From assembly GCA_946414805.1 (NCBI GenBank), contig CAMKPZ010000017.1, forward strand, positions 1 through 32,322: a stretch of DNA of 32,322 nucleotides. The letters run 5' to 3'. The position numbers and the translations under genes are program-made. The stretch is from an uncultured Bacteroidales bacterium (GTDB lineage Bacteria; Bacteroidota; Bacteroidia; Bacteroidales; Paludibacteraceae). The notes under the pieces are model-generated. The model was not told the DNA's origin. It saw only the letters and a program-made list of their open reading frames with translations, and did no database searches. Positions 1 through 11,200 of the stretch are shown one piece after another. Numbering within the stretch: position 1 is the stretch's first letter; every line of letters begins with the position of its first letter.

Positions 1-154
1 CGTCGCGATAGATATGCAACTGCCGCGAACGGACAACAGCCGTCAGCGTCGGGTCGGTCTCTATCTGCTCACGGATAGCGCGGTGTTCACCATCCGGGGC
101 AAATAATTTCCGCTGCAGGTGGCTGCACATATTAGTGGTGTCTATCAATTTCAT
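1..154 (-). CDS. Unrecognised protein, N-terminal part only (runs off the left edge)
   Basis: The reading frame opens with ATG at 152-154 and stays open for 51 codons to the window edge. It begins MKLIDTTNMCSHLQRKLF, and a later part reads DPTLTAVVRSRQLHIYRD. A second Met at codon 9 is a possible alternative start. A well-formed Bacteroidetes promoter lies just upstream (181-212), which gives a leader of roughly 20 nt and supports this being a real gene. I see no signal peptide or membrane segment, so the visible part looks cytoplasmic. I do not recognise the family and assign no function. The C-terminal part is outside the window. Confidence 0.7.
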   Translation of the reverse strand, partial: MKLIDTTNMCSHLQRKLFAPDGEHRAIREQIETDPTLTAVVRSRQLHIYRD

Positions 155-180
155 TTCTCTTTAGTACAATAATTCGGGCG

Positions 181-212
181 CAAAGGTACTACTTTTTTTT
201 GATATATGCAAA
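181..212 (-). promoter_or_regulatory. Bacteroidetes-type promoter of the leftmost gene
   Basis: On the minus strand a -7 box TACCTTTG (181-188) is preceded, after 20 nt, by TTTG (209-212). This matches the published Bacteroidetes consensus TTTG / TAnnTTTG. Confidence 0.75.
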
Positions 213-389
213 TAATTCCGAAGATTTTTGAGGTTTTACTCCGATTAATTCCAATATCTTCGTTCGAACGCGATTGGAGGTAGTTGCAGCCACCGGCAAG
301 GTAGAGTGTAGGACGCAGCTGTTTAGTCAGGGCGAACAAACGTGACAGAAAGAGGTAGACCGTAGGTAGATGGCTTCTCTCCAACATAT
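213..389. other. Gap between the leftmost promoter and the surface-operon terminator
   Basis: A minus-strand frame is open across this stretch but runs into the promoter of the next gene, has no recognisable protein pattern and no promoter of its own. I see no gene, RNA or repeat I can support here. Confidence 0.5.
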
Positions 390-415
390 AAAAAAGGCCC
401 ACCATGAAGTGAGCC
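390..415 (-). terminator. Intrinsic terminator of the surface-protein operon
   Basis: Read on the minus strand, GGCTCAC and GTGGGCC form a 7-bp stem (one G.T pair) around a 6-nt loop TTCATG, followed directly by a run of six T. It lies 24 nt after the stop of the lipoprotein gene, the last gene of the operon. Confidence 0.8.
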
Positions 416-438
416 TGATTGGGGTTAGGGGTTACGAG

Positions 439-906
439 TTACGGAGCGCAGACAAAGGCAGGTATGAACGGTTCGGCAATGGTGCCAAGGTGGTCATCGT
501 TGATGAAGCGGAAAGCGTCCTTGGCTTCGAAGAGGTTCTTGTAATGCGCGCAGTAGTAGCGAAGGGTCACCGATGATGGGTTACCGGTTACGGGAGCCGC
601 TATATACAAGAAGAACAAGCCGTCTTGCGGTTGAGCCACGCCAAGGCAAGTCTCGCCGGAGAAAGCGGCAAGGAGATCGTTGACGCTAGGTTGCCAGTCG
701 GCAGCTGTTTCCGGGTACTGCGCCTTGAGATCCACCTTGATGACCGCGGTCATGGATGAGGTAATGTCACTCACTCCGGGAGCGGTCCATGTAGGACGTG
801 CTACGTTGCCATTGAACGATTCGGGAGCGTTCTTATCCTTGCACCCTGCGAAAAAGACCGTTAGCACTGACAAAATACAGATTACATAATACAGATATTT
901 TTTCAT
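439..906 (-). CDS. Surface lipoprotein, stand-alone copy of a module from the giant protein
   Basis: 155 residues. The N-terminus is a lipoprotein signal peptide: a basic start, a hydrophobic stretch and a lipobox ending FFAGC, so the mature protein should begin at Cys22 and be lipid-anchored. Residues about 50-150 align with the region around residues 3088-3174 of the giant protein encoded upstream: both have a Met-Thr start to a beta strand with K-V, then AFSGE or AFSGD followed by a Gly-(Val/Ile)-Ala strand, a FLY/YFL strand with a short loop, and a late 'GSL..P' or 'GTI..PF' end. This is seen directly in the two translations. Similar modules occur in Bacteroidetes surface proteins, but no biochemical function is known to me. 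It is the last gene of the operon, 36 nt after the smORF and 24 nt before the terminator. Confidence 0.8.
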   Translation of the reverse strand: MKKYLYYVICILSVLTVFFAGCKDKNAPESFNGNVARPTWTAPGVSDITSSMTAVIKVDLKAQYPETAADWQPSVNDLLAAFSGETCLGVAQPQDGLFFLYIAAPVTGNPSSVTLRYYCAHYKNLFEAKDAFRFINDDHLGTIAEPFIPAFVCAP

Positions 907-942
907 TTTTTCACAGATTTATCAGATTAAACAGATGTTAAT

Positions 943-1071
943 TTACCAAGCATTCGTTTGAGTATCCCCTCCCCCAATAGGAGTGGTGCGTTCTCCGCTG
1001 GAACTGAGGAGGGAGGCTGTTTGCAGTACAAAAACTATTTCTGTACGCGGAGCGATATATTGTTTCTGCAT
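943..1071 (-). CDS. 42-residue smORF, translationally coupled to the BspA-like gene
   Basis: The ATG shares its A with the TGA of the upstream gene (TGATG). The frame runs 42 codons to TAA at 943-945. The product begins MQKQYIAPRTEIVFVLQ, continues with a Leu-Leu-Ser-Ser-Ser-Gly segment and a Gly-Gly-Gly-Asp segment, and ends NAW. From memory, Bacteroidales genomes hold many short proteins of this pattern (Lys-rich start, Y-I-x-P, a hydrophobic beta-like stretch, then a Gly/Ser/Asp-rich tail), often beside surface-protein genes and often unannotated because of their size. Its place between two exported proteins in one operon suggests a linked role, which is inference. A dyad at 1026-1046 (GTACAGAAA / TTTTTGTAC, one mismatch, 3-nt loop) lies inside the frame. 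Confidence 0.65.
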   Translation of the reverse strand: MQKQYIAPRTEIVFVLQTASLLSSSGERTTPIGGGDTQTNAW

Positions 1072-2288
1072 CATAGTTTCTGTCCGTTTATGGAGTATTT
1101 CTCTCCGTTTCTAATAATGATTAAATGGCCATCTTCGATAATCTTATTGGTCTTTGGTAACTGGTCATTAGTAATTTGATCCATGTCCGTAGGGGTAGAA
1201 ACGATGCGGAAGGAGGCGGGCATGTTTCGATGAACGGGAGCGAATGAAGCCACTGTACTTACCTGAAACCATGCGCGGAAACCAAGCATTTTAGCGGATG
1301 CGATATCTCCGTCGGTAGGCCAATAGAGGGTGTTGTTTCCGCCAAGGAAGAGGTTGAGGTGCTGCGTGCCGTTGGTAGCATCGTCAATGTGCGTCCTACC
1401 GTAAAAACCATGGTACGTCACTTGTCCTGCACCAGCATCATCAGCCATTTGGTCAACGTCCCATGAGATGTCCATAAAAAGCATTGCATTGAGCACCTCG
1501 CCTGTGTTCGGCCATTGGATAAGATACGGTGTGCCAGCAGTAAGAGACGAACCTGCGAGCAGCGTGATGTCGAGTTGGAGGGCATTATCCACAACGGTTG
1601 CGCCAACGAACTCATACACCTCTGCTCCTGCGAGCGGGGAAGTGGCGATATTCGGCACATTGAACGGAAGCGTGAGGGTATTAAAACAACCTGCCTTGCG
1701 AAGCGTACGGAAGAGAAAGACAGCGGGTGTAGATTGCGTTCGAAAGGTCGATATCTGACCGGCGGTAGTCTCCTCATCGTCACGTTCGTCGAGAAAACAG
1801 AGATTTAGTTTTTCTCCATAACTGGTGTTCCAATCCGAAGAGTTATACCCATCCGTACCTCCTAACTTAGGCACACATATCTGCAGACTTGCATGACAGC
1901 CCGTGAAAGCATCTGCTACTAACGTAGGGGCGCTGGTAGGACGACAGAGTACACTTACAAGTGCGGAACAATCATAGAAAGCTTGCTCACCGACTAAAGT
2001 AACAGAAGGCGGAATGACTACACTTGTAAGGGCAGTACAATTCTTAAAGGCTCTCGTGTTTATCTCAGTCACGTTATCAGGTATGACGACATCCGTGAAA
2101 TCCATACGCCCCATAAACGCCTGCGAATTAATCGTTGCTGCTTGCGTGGGGTCGGGTGAAGTGAGGACAAGCGTAGTGCCGTCCAGTTCGTACTCCAGGT
2201 TCGTACCGCAAGGAGTGCCTGCGATAGCACTGCCTACTGCCCCGATGAGCAAGGCAGTAAGCAGCCGTTTATTGAAGTTTTTTTCCAT
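1071..2288 (-). CDS. BspA-like leucine-rich repeat surface protein
   Basis: 405 residues from ATG 2288; an in-frame ATG 21 nt upstream (2309) is possible but would put charged residues ahead of the signal peptide. Residues 1-23 are a signal peptide (MEKNFNKRLLTALLIGAVGS...AIA). Residues about 55-145 hold BspA-type (LRR_5) repeats: phrases such as VVIPDNVTEINTRAFKNC, VVIPPSVTLVGEQAFYDC and ADAFTGC recur at about 23-residue steps. Then follows a roughly 200-residue beta-rich domain I cannot name. The last 25 residues (KIIEDGHLIIIRNGEKYSIN...) match the C-terminal tail of the giant protein almost residue for residue, so both may use the same sorting or anchoring route; the tail resembles type IX secretion C-terminal tails in general character, which is inference. 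The start overlaps the 3' end of the giant gene by 20 nt, suggesting coupled translation. Confidence 0.85.
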   Translation of the reverse strand: MEKNFNKRLLTALLIGAVGSAIAGTPCGTNLEYELDGTTLVLTSPDPTQAATINSQAFMGRMDFTDVVIPDNVTEINTRAFKNCTALTSVVIPPSVTLVGEQAFYDCSALVSVLCRPTSAPTLVADAFTGCHASLQICVPKLGGTDGYNSSDWNTSYGEKLNLCFLDERDDEETTAGQISTFRTQSTPAVFLFRTLRKAGCFNTLTLPFNVPNIATSPLAGAEVYEFVGATVVDNALQLDITLLAGSSLTAGTPYLIQWPNTGEVLNAMLFMDISWDVDQMADDAGAGQVTYHGFYGRTHIDDATNGTQHLNLFLGGNNTLYWPTDGDIASAKMLGFRAWFQVSTVASFAPVHRNMPASFRIVSTPTDMDQITNDQLPKTNKIIEDGHLIIIRNGEKYSINGQKL

Positions 2289-5200
2289 CGATATCATACT
2301 TTTCGCCATTTTTAATGATTACTACATGTTGATCTTCGATGATCTTATACGGACGGCTGGTCTCGCCGGGTTTCAGGATAATAGGAGCCTTTAACGAACC
2401 GTGATGGGCATCAGAGGTGTATCGTATAGGCTGCTCGGCACGAAGCGGGGTCCCATCTTCTGTTTCGAAGCGAAGTTCGTCAGCAAAGTCAGACGAAACC
2501 GTTAAGAAGTAGAGCGTTTCGTTGTTCAGTTCAATCGGCGTTGCGATACCTACGAGTTCATCACCGCTGAACGCCTTAACTCCCTCATTCATTAATTCAT
2601 TCACTCCTTCAACCTTACAGATCATCGTCATGTTCGTAGCGGCTTTGCCGTTGAACTTCGGAGCGCGTTGCGGCGCGTTAGCGGCCTTGTTGTAGAACTT
2701 GATCGTTACATCTGATTCAGCAAGGCGCTTGAAGAAGTATCCTTCGCCTGGACGGAAAGCAGTGAGGTCACCTACCCATTTGCGGTCGGGCGAGAAGACG
2801 GCGAAGCGATTATGTGCCTTCACCATATCACCCGGAGTGGCATTGTCATAATAGCCGGCGAAGGCTTCGGTGATGGTCGTTGCTTGTTGTAACAAGCACG
2901 GCATCGGACTCCATTCGCCACCACCCTTAACCGTGATCTCCATCTTGTCTTCCGGCAGCGGATCACCACTGATATGCATCGTATTGCCTCCGGCGGCATA
3001 CATCATATACATATCGCGGTAGTTCAAGGTCTTGATAGTACCGAGGAAGGCATCCATGGCCTCCGAATAAGTGACGAACTGCTGGGTGGAGGGGTTCTTG
3101 ATGAGGTCGCCTTCTTTCCACGGTTCGTTCGCCGTCAGCATATTACGAATTATACCTGTGGTTTCATTGAGGTTCAGATTGAACGATATCCAGTTCCAAC
3201 CGGAATAGATGTCGATATTCTGTGTCTCACTACCACCGGTGGTGAAGAGTACCTGTGCTTCGTTTCCGCAACCATGGACATCACCTGCACGGAACTGTAC
3301 ATCCCGATCGACATTCAGGTTATATGTACGCCCGGTGGATGCCTGCCATAGGATGAAATTCACCGTCTTACCCGTCATCGCTTCGTTACCGAAGATCGTG
3401 AGATAGACATTGGAGGTATTAGCGGTGTTATCGTAGTCCACGTTGGCTTTGCCGATACACTCGTTGCGATAAATCGCATAGATGATATCGTTCTCGTCGG
3501 AGTCGTAGATATTGTTTATCTTCACCTGACCGCAAATGGACATGTTCAGCGGGTATTTGGATTCGTCCACATCGATGTATGGCGGGAAGGCTTCTACCAT
3601 GTATTCGATTTGCAGCGGTTCCGCCAAACCATCTTCGTCCACGACGTAGATAAGGTCGCCATACGTACCTACCGGCATAGGCTGCTTATATACCAGTTTG
3701 ATAGACAACTCGCCTAATGGCTCTATCGTACCGTAAGTTTGATCCACAGTAAGCCAGTCGGGCAACGACTCAATCTTATACGTATGGCGCTTACCGCTCA
3801 TGTTGATGATCTGTGTGACGGTGTAGTTATTCGAATCTTCCATGCCGTATCGACCCCATATAGTCAGTTGTTTTTCTGCCCATTTGAGACTGTTATGATC
3901 CACAAAAGCGGTCCAAGTGATAGGCGAACGCATCGGGTTGCCGTTGAGGTCCTCCACATCGCGCACAGTGACATAGATAGACTGCTTGTTAATCTCGCGG
4001 TCAAGCATATTGAGGTTAATCATCAGTTCATCGCCGTTGAACGACCAGTCGAAGTTCAGTTTGGTCAATGCCCCGTGACTGGTGACAGGTGCGTTCTGCG
4101 TCTTATCTGCCAGTGCCGTGATGTCGCCATCTACGAGTGGCAGTATTTTGTCTATCACCTTGCCGGTAGCCGGATCTTTGAACTGACGACGGTCGTTGAT
4201 AGAGAAGCGTTGTTCGAGTTTGCCGTTGGGGTTGAGGAACTGCTCTTCGAACGGCAGGTAAGCGATCAGACCCATCTCGTCTCCCACGAGAGCGATGTTG
4301 TCATACGCCTCCACAAGCGATTTCGGCAGTGCTTGCTCGAACACAGCGAACTCATCGATGTTACCGGCGAAGTTACCTCCCAAGTACATATCGCCTTGCG
4401 CACCGGCTGCAACGGTTGCGGGGAAAGTCTGAATCAGACTGCCGTCCACAAACAGGGCGGCGTTGTTATACGTGCGGTTGATAGACAGCACGACATGATG
4501 CCATTCGCCGTCGGCATAGTTGACAGAACCGATCCATGTGAGCGAGTCGGAGCACAATACAATATTACCGTTCTCCAGCGCGATGAGCGCGCCGTGTTTA
4601 TCGTCCGTACGTCCGGCACTGAAGAGGTTCGCACGCTCGGCAGCATTGTCCGTGGTACGGAACCAGAACATAAGGGTAGCATCATACACTTTGGAGCGTC
4701 CGAAGAGGTTGCCTATCAACTCGACACGCTGCTCTTTAGCCAGTTGAACCGAGAAGCCTTGCAGTTTATTCCATGTGCAACCGTGCAACGAGAGCGTAGC
4801 ACCGTGTGCATGGTCTTTCACCAATTCACCCTTACCTTCGCTCATGCGATAGTAAGCCAATAACTCTTGTTCGTATCCCGTCAGGTAATGGTCATAAGTG
4901 GCGGCTATCTCTTCGAGCGTCAATGCCTTGGTCCATACGCGTGCCTCCAGCATCTGACCCGCATAGCCCTGACCGAAGATGAGCGGTGCAGAGAGGGAGT
5001 ATTCGATGTTTTTCGAAGGCAGTGCTGACGGTTCGGTCATATCTACCGTACCTACATAGAAGCTGAAACCATTCTCTTTGGAATAGGTGACAGCCACACG
5101 CGTGAAGGCCAACATCGGGTCTGCCAACTTTTTAGAGTAGTACGTCGTGAGGTCACCTATCCGCGCATAGAGGCGGTTATCAGCGGTCTTTCCGAAGATC

Positions 5201-8200
5201 AATCCTTTGCCTTTGTCACCGTGGGTGAAGAATACTTCATCATTGTACGGAGACGTCGGCTTCACCATCATCTCCACCGTGAAGGATTTGTCGGTCAGAC
5301 TACGCTCCACGGAGGAGGCGGCATACGAATCAGCCGTTCCTCTGAACAGGATTGCCGTCGAGGCGGAGATACCGGTATGGTTGGTGATGCCGAGGAGTTG
5401 GAAGTTATTATCCTCATCGAGGTAATTACCGGCTATCGGTTCATTGAACCGCAGCAACAGATGGTCGCCTACACCGAGGATGGCATTCGCCGGTTCGGGA
5501 TCGCCGAACACACGCGGAGGACGGGTGTCTTTCGTTCCACGGATAACAGGAGAAGCCTTCGTTACAAATCCCGAACCGTAGCGGCAGAAGCAGACGGCGC
5601 GCAGGTCATATTGCTGCTCCATCGGGTCCCGCTCACCGTAGAAACGGAACTGCGGAATACGTCCGTTCTCAATCATCGCTTTATTGCCTGTAGCGAGTGC
5701 ATAGAGGCTGTCGCTGGCGTAGAACGAACATTGGTTCACCCATTTCTCCTCGCTCTCCGTGGAGAGTTTATATTGGAACTCGATATGGTCGAAGTTCTTA
5801 TGATGGATATTGAATCCGCCGATGTCCACCGGCAGGTAGTATCCGATAGAATCGTGCGGCGAGAGGGTATTCATCACCCAGTTCTGACGCGGCATCTCGA
5901 TGCTGACCGGACTGGATTCCGGCATGAAGTGCGCCGAGAACTGCAGCATCGCATAGGTCTTCGGGCAGTCGGCAAGGCGGAAATAGAGGGTCAGGTTGTC
6001 GTAGTCATCCACTTCGCCTCGTTCCACCTCCAGCACTTGAGTGATGGATTGTCCCGGCGTGAGGAAATAGTCGAGTCCTTGCACGAGCGGTGCACCGTTG
6101 ATATAGACCTTCGCGCCGTGAGGGTTGCTGTCACCCGTGAGGGAGAGCGAGAAGGTCGTTCCGGTGTTCGCCAGACCGTATTGCACTTGTCCTTCGTTCT
6201 TGAGTTCGATATGGAAGACGGCGCGCTGATCCGCCGGCACACTGCTTACCTCATGGCGGTCGATGCTCAGTTCAGGCAGAGCCAAAGCCATCGTCCCGTT
6301 ATTGATGACCGTACCTTTGTTGTAGAACTGCGTCTTCTCCTCTTTTTCGTGTACGCAATAGGTAGCGCCCGCTTGCGTGAAGAAGACGTACGAACCGTAA
6401 AGTATATCGTCGTTGTTGGACTCGCCCACTTTGCTGACGATAGTACCGGTCGTGGCCTTCCACAGGCTATCCACCTCTGCCCGATAGACCGAAACGGTGA
6501 TATCGCCCTGCGCATCCGGCACGATGGTGAAACCGCAGGATTTCTTGAAGGTCTTTTCATTCGACGTACGCGCATCGGAATTGAAATCCAGCACGGGATC
6601 GAAACTCATCGTCCATTTGGACGCGTTCGTCACCGTACCTAACTGCGACTGTGTCTTATGGCCGCTTCCGTTCGGGTTCTTCTCGTCCTTGAACATGGCC
6701 GAGATAGCATCCGTGATGGTGGTTCCGAAGCGTTTCTGACTATCACTACCCCAGAAGGCGCTGAAGTTTTTGATAGCATCCTTGAGAAGATTTTGGGCAT
6801 TGGAGGTAGCTGCCGAAGCGGCGTCCTTACCGATTAATCCCATTCCTTGCGGCAGTTCGTTGTAGTTGGCAGTAGCCGAATAACTGTCGGAGTGCGAGAG
6901 GGTTGTTCCGGCATTGACGGAATAGGTACCTACATGTTGACCGGACTGACGCGCCGCTACTTTCTCCGCCTCGTTATAGATAAGGATAGTACACCATTTC
7001 TGGATGATATTATCGATTGCAGCCACGCGGTTCGGATAGGCCTTCGTGCTATTAGTCGGCAATATCATCCGATACGAGTCTTTCGCCAGCGTGTCATGCA
7101 GACTGACGCTCGTCAACGAATCGATATACCAATATACGACGTCATCCGATGCATTCGCAGCCGCTTGCGCGGAAGCCGAGTCCGGGAAGATTGTTAGCAG
7201 GTTCTGACGCTGCATCGCCAGCTGCGGGAGCACGCTCTCCATAATATAATACTGCGAATAGGCGAAGCTATTCGTGATACCGGAACCCATGACGACCTTT
7301 TCACCCGTCACGAGGTAATACGGCTTGTTGTCTGCGCCGGTACCGCTGGCGAGCACATGCATCGTGCCTGCCTGAATAGCCGGCTGACGCGCCTGGAAGA
7401 TGGTATCATTGATGACGGCGATAGACTTCGCTTTACCGGTCAATTGACTGTTCATCACGCCGACGAACACATCCGCATTCGAACCTACGCCGGCTTTGGC
7501 ATGGCTGGACGATGTGGAGATTTTATCGGTGGTGGTGAAGGTATAAGAATATTTATAGCCCCATGCCCATTCGTGCGTGATAGGAATAGTGAAGGACAAC
7601 TGCTTGCTGGACGTATAATTGCTACCGATATACGAACCGGCACCGGACGGCGCTGTGACAATACCGATATCATTCGATATGTTCAGTCCGTATTTCGGAG
7701 TAAGTTTGATACCGCCTTTCCAGTCATAACTCTCGGTATAGCCGTAGTTATACGTGGTACCGTTCTCCACCCATGCGGAGCTACCGTTTCCTCCCGGGTC
7801 ACGGATGATGTCGAGCAGCGTAATATCCGCATCGGCAGTGGTCAGTTCGTTCGCCTGAATGACATCTCCTATCACAAAGGCTTGGAAGGCGTCTGTCTCC
7901 ACCGTGTTGCCTTCTTGCTCCAGGGCGATGCTGACCGTACTGAGTGCATCTTCACCGTAGGTCTGGGTCTGGATATGATCTACCAACAGCCATACATTGC
8001 TGTTTTTACCCAAGCGGTCGAGCTCGTACGGCAGTTGCTCCGTAGCGCTATGCATACCGTTATGGACGATTACCTTGCCTCCTCGTTGCGGAACACGGTC
8101 CAGTTTGGCTGTCTCGTCATTGTTGTAATAATAATCTTCGAATGCCTCCGCTTCAAACTGATAGCGGCGGTTGTACTGGAAGAGCGGGTGGCCCAAGGTA

Positions 8201-11200
8201 TAAGTGACGGTGCCGTCACTGTTTTTGGTGTACAGTTGTACTTTCTCTTTCCGGGACAGGTCGAATCCGCTGACCGAGATAGAGGGTTCGCCGTATCCGT
8301 CTTGCTCCATACCATATAGGAGTTGCTTGAGATGCACTTTGACAGGCGAACGGTAGATGCGGTCATACACGGCATTGTATATCGCGCTATCCTGATTATA
8401 ATAGTTCTTCGTCACATCCAGCGGCGCATTCGTCAGGTCGATGACCTCACTGCCCTGCCCTGCGGCAAAAAGCGTAGCGTAACCTTTGGCGGTAGCCTGT
8501 ACCACTTTGTACTTGACAGGGAATAAATCCACGGCATACTCTCCCGTCTTCGGATCCGGCTGAATCGTGATACGCTTCTTCTCAAAGAGCGTATTGGTGA
8601 CAACCGCAGATTTGTCCCCCTTGACGGATGCATACTGAACGCGTTGTTGTACGGTGTCGCGCGTCTGGTCATTGGGGTCATGCACTATCTGCGCGATGTT
8701 ATCACCCTCCAGCTGGAGCACCAGTTGCAGGTCATCACCTAAGTTGTTCGTTCCCAAACCGAAGGCTTCGGGCAGGTCGCGCTGGTCGATACCACCGGCT
8801 ACGCGACCGACAAGGCGCACTGTGGTCATATCGTAGAACCGCACACCGTCTTCCGGAGCATCCAGCGTGAAGGTATCCTTACCCTGCTCTAAACGCAAGA
8901 TACCGTCGCCCTCGAAGGAATGACCGTGTTTGACGATACGCAAGACATACGGTTGACGTTTGGACAGCGTCAATTCGAAATTACCATCCGTGCCGGTCTT
9001 CACCGGTGCTCCGTTGCGACGAACGGTGTCGCCGTTGAGCGTGAACATAGCTCCGGCTACCGGAATGGTCGAGTACTTATACAATGCCCGTCCCGTCAGA
9101 CGCACAGTAGAAGTGTTCGCAAAATTGAGGCCTTCCACCACCGCATTATCCGTCGATAGGCCGATAGAAGCCGTCGGAGCTGTGGTATTATTGAAACTGA
9201 ACACCGCATACGAATGCGTTGGGATAATCGAATAATTAGAGCCTGTGGCTATATTGTATGTCAAGCTGTCGAATTTAAAGGTGCCGGTAGGATCGGTGAC
9301 GCACTGTAAACCCGTAACCGGTAACCCATCACCCGTAATTGTTACGGTAACGCCTGCCATACCACTGTTATCCGGCATCAGGACACTACCGCTAATCTCA
9401 CCGTACGGACTACGCCAACCTACCGCCTCGGCACTGTTGCGTGAAGACTTGCCGTTGCAGTCATATACCGCCGTGATCGAATAAGTATATCGTTGGTTCG
9501 GCACAGCTGTCTCGTCAAAGAAATTATTGTCCAAACCGATGTAAATCGTGTCCGGCGCTGCATCACTATTCTTCGCTACACGGCGCAGCACATATTGATC
9601 TACCGCCGTAGAGGACGCCATCCACTCCAGCTTGACTCCGCGTTTATGATGTCCCACAGCATCTCCCTCACTCGCCGTAAAGGAGGTGATGGTAGCCGCT
9701 TCATCGAAATAGAGACTCGGACCACTTATGACCTTTGGTTGCAACTGTGTGGAGTCTTGTACATGCAGGTCGGACTTGGACTGGTCAATACGCACGGAAT
9801 ACGAATAATGCGTGCAGGCTTTGTCCGCCACATCAGAATAGGTCGCTATCCATGAACCGTCATCCTGACGCTTGATACTATCTTGCGGAATGATAAACTC
9901 CGAAAACTCTCCGGTCTCTTGGATCGTTCGCCGGAGGATGAGACGTGCGGTTCGATCCCACATACAACGACCGTAGCCTTTCGCATATTCGGTTTGCAAC
10001 TTTTTGAACAAACTGTCTTTGATAACCGGCTCGTATACACTAAAGTCAGGCGAGGAAGGACCATCAAACCCGATGTCGATAAAATCTTCCGCCATCAAGT
10101 ATGTGGACTTACACTTGATGGTACTATTTCCCCACACCGTGAACTCATATGACTTATGCGAACTGCGTACACCTTTATCCACATTCACCTGTACCATACC
10201 TCCCATCGGGATGTCATACGTACCGGCGTCCATACGTTGCCAGTCTCGGATGACACTCTTCTCCGCATTCAGCACGCGGAACGTCAAATAGTCTTTGGGA
10301 TTGACCGTATAATAGGCATATTTCTCATAGGCGATAGTAAAGGAGGTGGTTCCTTCCGTATAAGCGCTGTTGATAGTATAATTCAGCGAGCAGTCTTCCT
10401 TACTCAGCGGGAGCACTTGAATCTCGGAGTTGTCAATCTTGAATTGAAAATGCACCTTATGGTTCTTCTCCCACTCCGCATCCTTGATATAGTTCTCTTG
10501 CTGATTCGCCAGAGGCGCCAGGAAGTTATGCTTGTAGAGCGTCACCTGTCGCGAGAAACCGTCCACCCATCCCCATACAGAAGAGGTCGCACGGCGGATA
10601 CGGTAATAAACAGGCACAGCTGCCATATGGCCTTTGTTGCACGTGAGCGTAGCCGACACATCAAGGAGCAACGTGCCGTTATCATCATAGATATAGTAAT
10701 GTTTTAGGGTTGTTTTCCATTGTGCATCCACCGTATCGGTCCGAACCGCCGCATTGCCGGTCCATATCTCACGGCTGTTGTCCTGGAAGGTATAATAACC
10801 GATAGAATCGCGCATCATCCGCTGGATACCTAACTGTTGGGCGTCCGAGAAGTCCTCCTTCAACGCGCGCTGGATCTCGAAATAATCCCCATCAACCAGG
10901 TCCACCAGCCGAGGGTTCTTAATCGTCCAATGCAGCACATTGTTACCCGTGTAGGTACCGGTAGCATCCTTCTCCTCCTCCGCTTCGAAATTATAGATAC
11001 GGTGGTAAGGCGGGATATCCACCTTGGTGGTCATCTGCGTACTCATCACCTCCTGAGGTGTCTTCATTCGGTATATCTGGAAGGTGGCATAGAAATTCTC
11101 CTGCACCGTATCGGTCGTTGGCACAAAGATATTACCCGATCGGTCCGCGGCTTGAAACTCCGTTGCATCCAACGAGGTATGATAACTCTTCGGGTCATAG

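Noticed and set aside
151..405. 84-codon minus-strand frame at the left edge
   Set aside because: It runs through the promoter and the start of the leftmost gene, begins inside the terminator stem of the operon before it, and shows no protein pattern.
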